Assembly (NCBI GenBank): GCA_000564995.1
Contig: JDFH01000031.1
Coordinates: forward strand, 1-5,869
Length of the DNA stretch: 5,869 nucleotides
Source of the DNA: Atopobium sp. ICM42b
GTDB taxonomy: Bacteria; Actinomycetota; Coriobacteriia; Coriobacteriales; Atopobiaceae
Direction: 5' to 3'
Part shown: piece by piece, positions 5,526 through 5,869 of the stretch
Numbering within the stretch: position 1 is the stretch's first letter
Layout of the letters: each line of letters opens with the position of its first letter
Program-made: the position numbers and the translations under genes
The notes under the pieces: model-generated
What the model was told of the DNA's origin: nothing
What the model saw: the letters and a program-made list of their open reading frames with translations, nothing else
Database searches by the model: none

Positions 5526-5582
5526 TGAGCTGTGACGACACGGTCGCGCAAAGGTGCGTAAGTGCGCAAAAGCCGCAGCTCA
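5526..5582 (+). other. Possible structured 3' UTR segment after rubrerythrin
   Basis: TGAGCTG (5526-5532) and CAGCTCA (5576-5582) form a perfect 7-bp outer stem. Inside it, CGAC-ACG-GTCG and CGCA-AAGG-TGCG form two short hairpins in a row, so the stretch can fold as a branched structure. It sits between the rubrerythrin stop and its terminator. Function is unknown. Confidence 0.35.
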
Positions 5583-5604
5583 AACTTCTAGTGCGTTAAA
5601 AATG

Positions 5605-5644
5605 TACCCGTCAGCAGGTCATCGACTTGCTGGCGGGTATTTTT
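5605..5644 (+). terminator. Strong intrinsic terminator after rubrerythrin
   Basis: TACCCGTCAGCAGGT (5605-5619) pairs with ACTTGCTGGCGGGTA (5625-5639), 15 bp with two G-U pairs and a 5-nt loop, followed by TTTTT (5640-5644). An A-run at 5598-5602 precedes it, so it could also stop transcription from the minus strand. Confidence 0.93.
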
Positions 5645-5694
5645 GTGTGTGGACGTTGCGGTGAGACGGGTTTCTCGCTATATGCTCGTTGCGC

Positions 5695-5785
5695 GCCTGA
5701 TTTCTGCAAAGAATCTGTAACTTTTGCCTAAATGCTTCAAAGAATCTGTGGATTTGCCTGATTTCATCAAAGAATCGGTGTCTCA
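5695..5785. repeat. Three degenerate 30-31-bp direct repeats
   Basis: Units begin with GCCT at 5695, 5726 and 5756 and share the core CAAAGAATC (5707-5715, 5738-5746, 5768-5776). Units 1 and 3 share GCCTGATTTC; units 1 and 2 share AAAGAATCTGT. The units abut with no unique spacers. The third unit supplies the left arm of the hairpin at 5769-5799. No gene is seen between 5645 and 5806. Confidence 0.75.
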
Positions 5786-5808
5786 AACACCGATTCTTTA
5801 CACTTTTT
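5769..5808. terminator. Perfect 13-bp stem-loop, terminator-like
   Basis: AAAGAATCGGTGT (5769-5781) pairs perfectly with ACACCGATTCTTT (5787-5799) around CTCAA. TTTTT at 5804-5808 follows 4 nt later on the + strand, slightly far for a classical terminator. For a minus-strand gene ending at 5807 the same stem lies just downstream of the stop, but with only TTTG after it. Orientation is unresolved. Confidence 0.55.
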
Positions 5809-5869
5809 AGGCGGGGTTTAAGGCGGGGTTTAAGGCGTCTCCATGGACTTTGAAGCGCGCGCGAGATTG
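5807..5869 (-). CDS. Possible C-terminal tail of a minus-strand gene (partial, doubtful)
   Basis: Read on the minus strand from the window edge, one frame is open for 20 codons and ends at TAA (5809-5807), giving a tail ending ALNPALNPA. The stem-loop downstream at 5769-5799 and the two-way terminator at 5605-5644 would suit a convergent gene. The other minus frames are also open or end nearby, so this is weak. A + strand start at ATG 5843 cannot be excluded either. Confidence 0.15.
   Translation of the reverse strand, partial: QSRARFKVHGDALNPALNPA
5809..5837. repeat. 12-bp tandem repeat (AGGCGGGGTTTA), 2.4 copies
   Basis: Perfect copies lie at 5809-5820 and 5821-5832, with AGGCG of a third at 5833-5837. 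Twelve bases keep any reading frame; on the minus strand they would encode a repeated ALNP tail. Confidence 0.88.

Noticed and set aside
4868..5569. Long minus-strand ORF (233 codons) opposite rubrerythrin
   Set aside because: It lies antisense to a clearly conserved gene. Its Leu/Val/Ser-rich product follows from the biased codons of rubrerythrin, and it crosses the leader and 3' UTR.
5695..5799. CRISPR array
   Set aside because: The repeats abut directly, are degenerate, have no unique spacers, and no cas genes are nearby.

Overview
The window looks like chromosomal DNA from a host-associated actinobacterium of the Coriobacteriia (Atopobium/Lancefieldella/Olsenella type). This rests on roughly balanced base composition with AT-rich intergenic stretches, the dnaX-ybaB-recR order, and the style of the rubrerythrin and of the short MutY-like glycosylase. 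It is recalled from general knowledge and was not checked by a search. Nearly all genes lie on the + strand.

Layout. Bases 1-147 are the 3' end of a gene best read as dnaX (tau/gamma clamp-loader subunit). Next comes a 117-bp spacer with three perfect 11-bp repeats and a stem-loop. Then follow ybaB (265-603), recR (607-1218) and a single-pass membrane protein of unknown function (1221-1892), packed 2-3 bp apart and very likely one operon of replication and recombination genes. A tRNA-Asp(GTC) gene (2057-2133) stands alone with a clear -35/-10 promoter and a UUCG-capped terminator.

A second cluster follows an AT-rich leader: a HAD-IB phosphatase-like protein (2326-3084), an Rrf2-family regulator with a cysteine cluster (3220-3816), and an HhH-GPD (MutY-like) glycosylase (3836-4789). 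The glycosylase has no Fe-S cluster cysteines, carries Glu where MutY has its catalytic Asp, and contains a 9-bp-repeat-encoded insert. The 3' end of the phosphatase gene runs into four 18-bp tandem repeats, each with its own in-frame stop codon.

The last gene is rubrerythrin (4967-5512), a peroxide-detoxifying diiron/rubredoxin protein of anaerobes. Its long leader holds a TATAAT box, a near-perfect 21-bp palindrome matching the core of the Fur box, a possible 31-codon leader ORF, and four GCGCT motifs spaced about one helical turn apart. A strong terminator follows it. Beyond that lie three degenerate 30-31-bp repeats ending in a perfect 13-bp stem-loop, a 12-bp tandem repeat, and possibly the tail of a minus-strand gene.

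Taken together, the right half reads as redox, iron and DNA-damage housekeeping for an oxygen-sensitive organism: an Fe-S-sensing type regulator, an oxidative-damage type glycosylase, and an iron/peroxide-regulated rubrerythrin. The most distinctive structural theme is short tandem repeats at gene tails, in intergenic DNA and once inside a protein. I do not see a clearly new multi-gene system. The best leads are the rubrerythrin leader, the altered glycosylase and the repeat-bearing gene ends.
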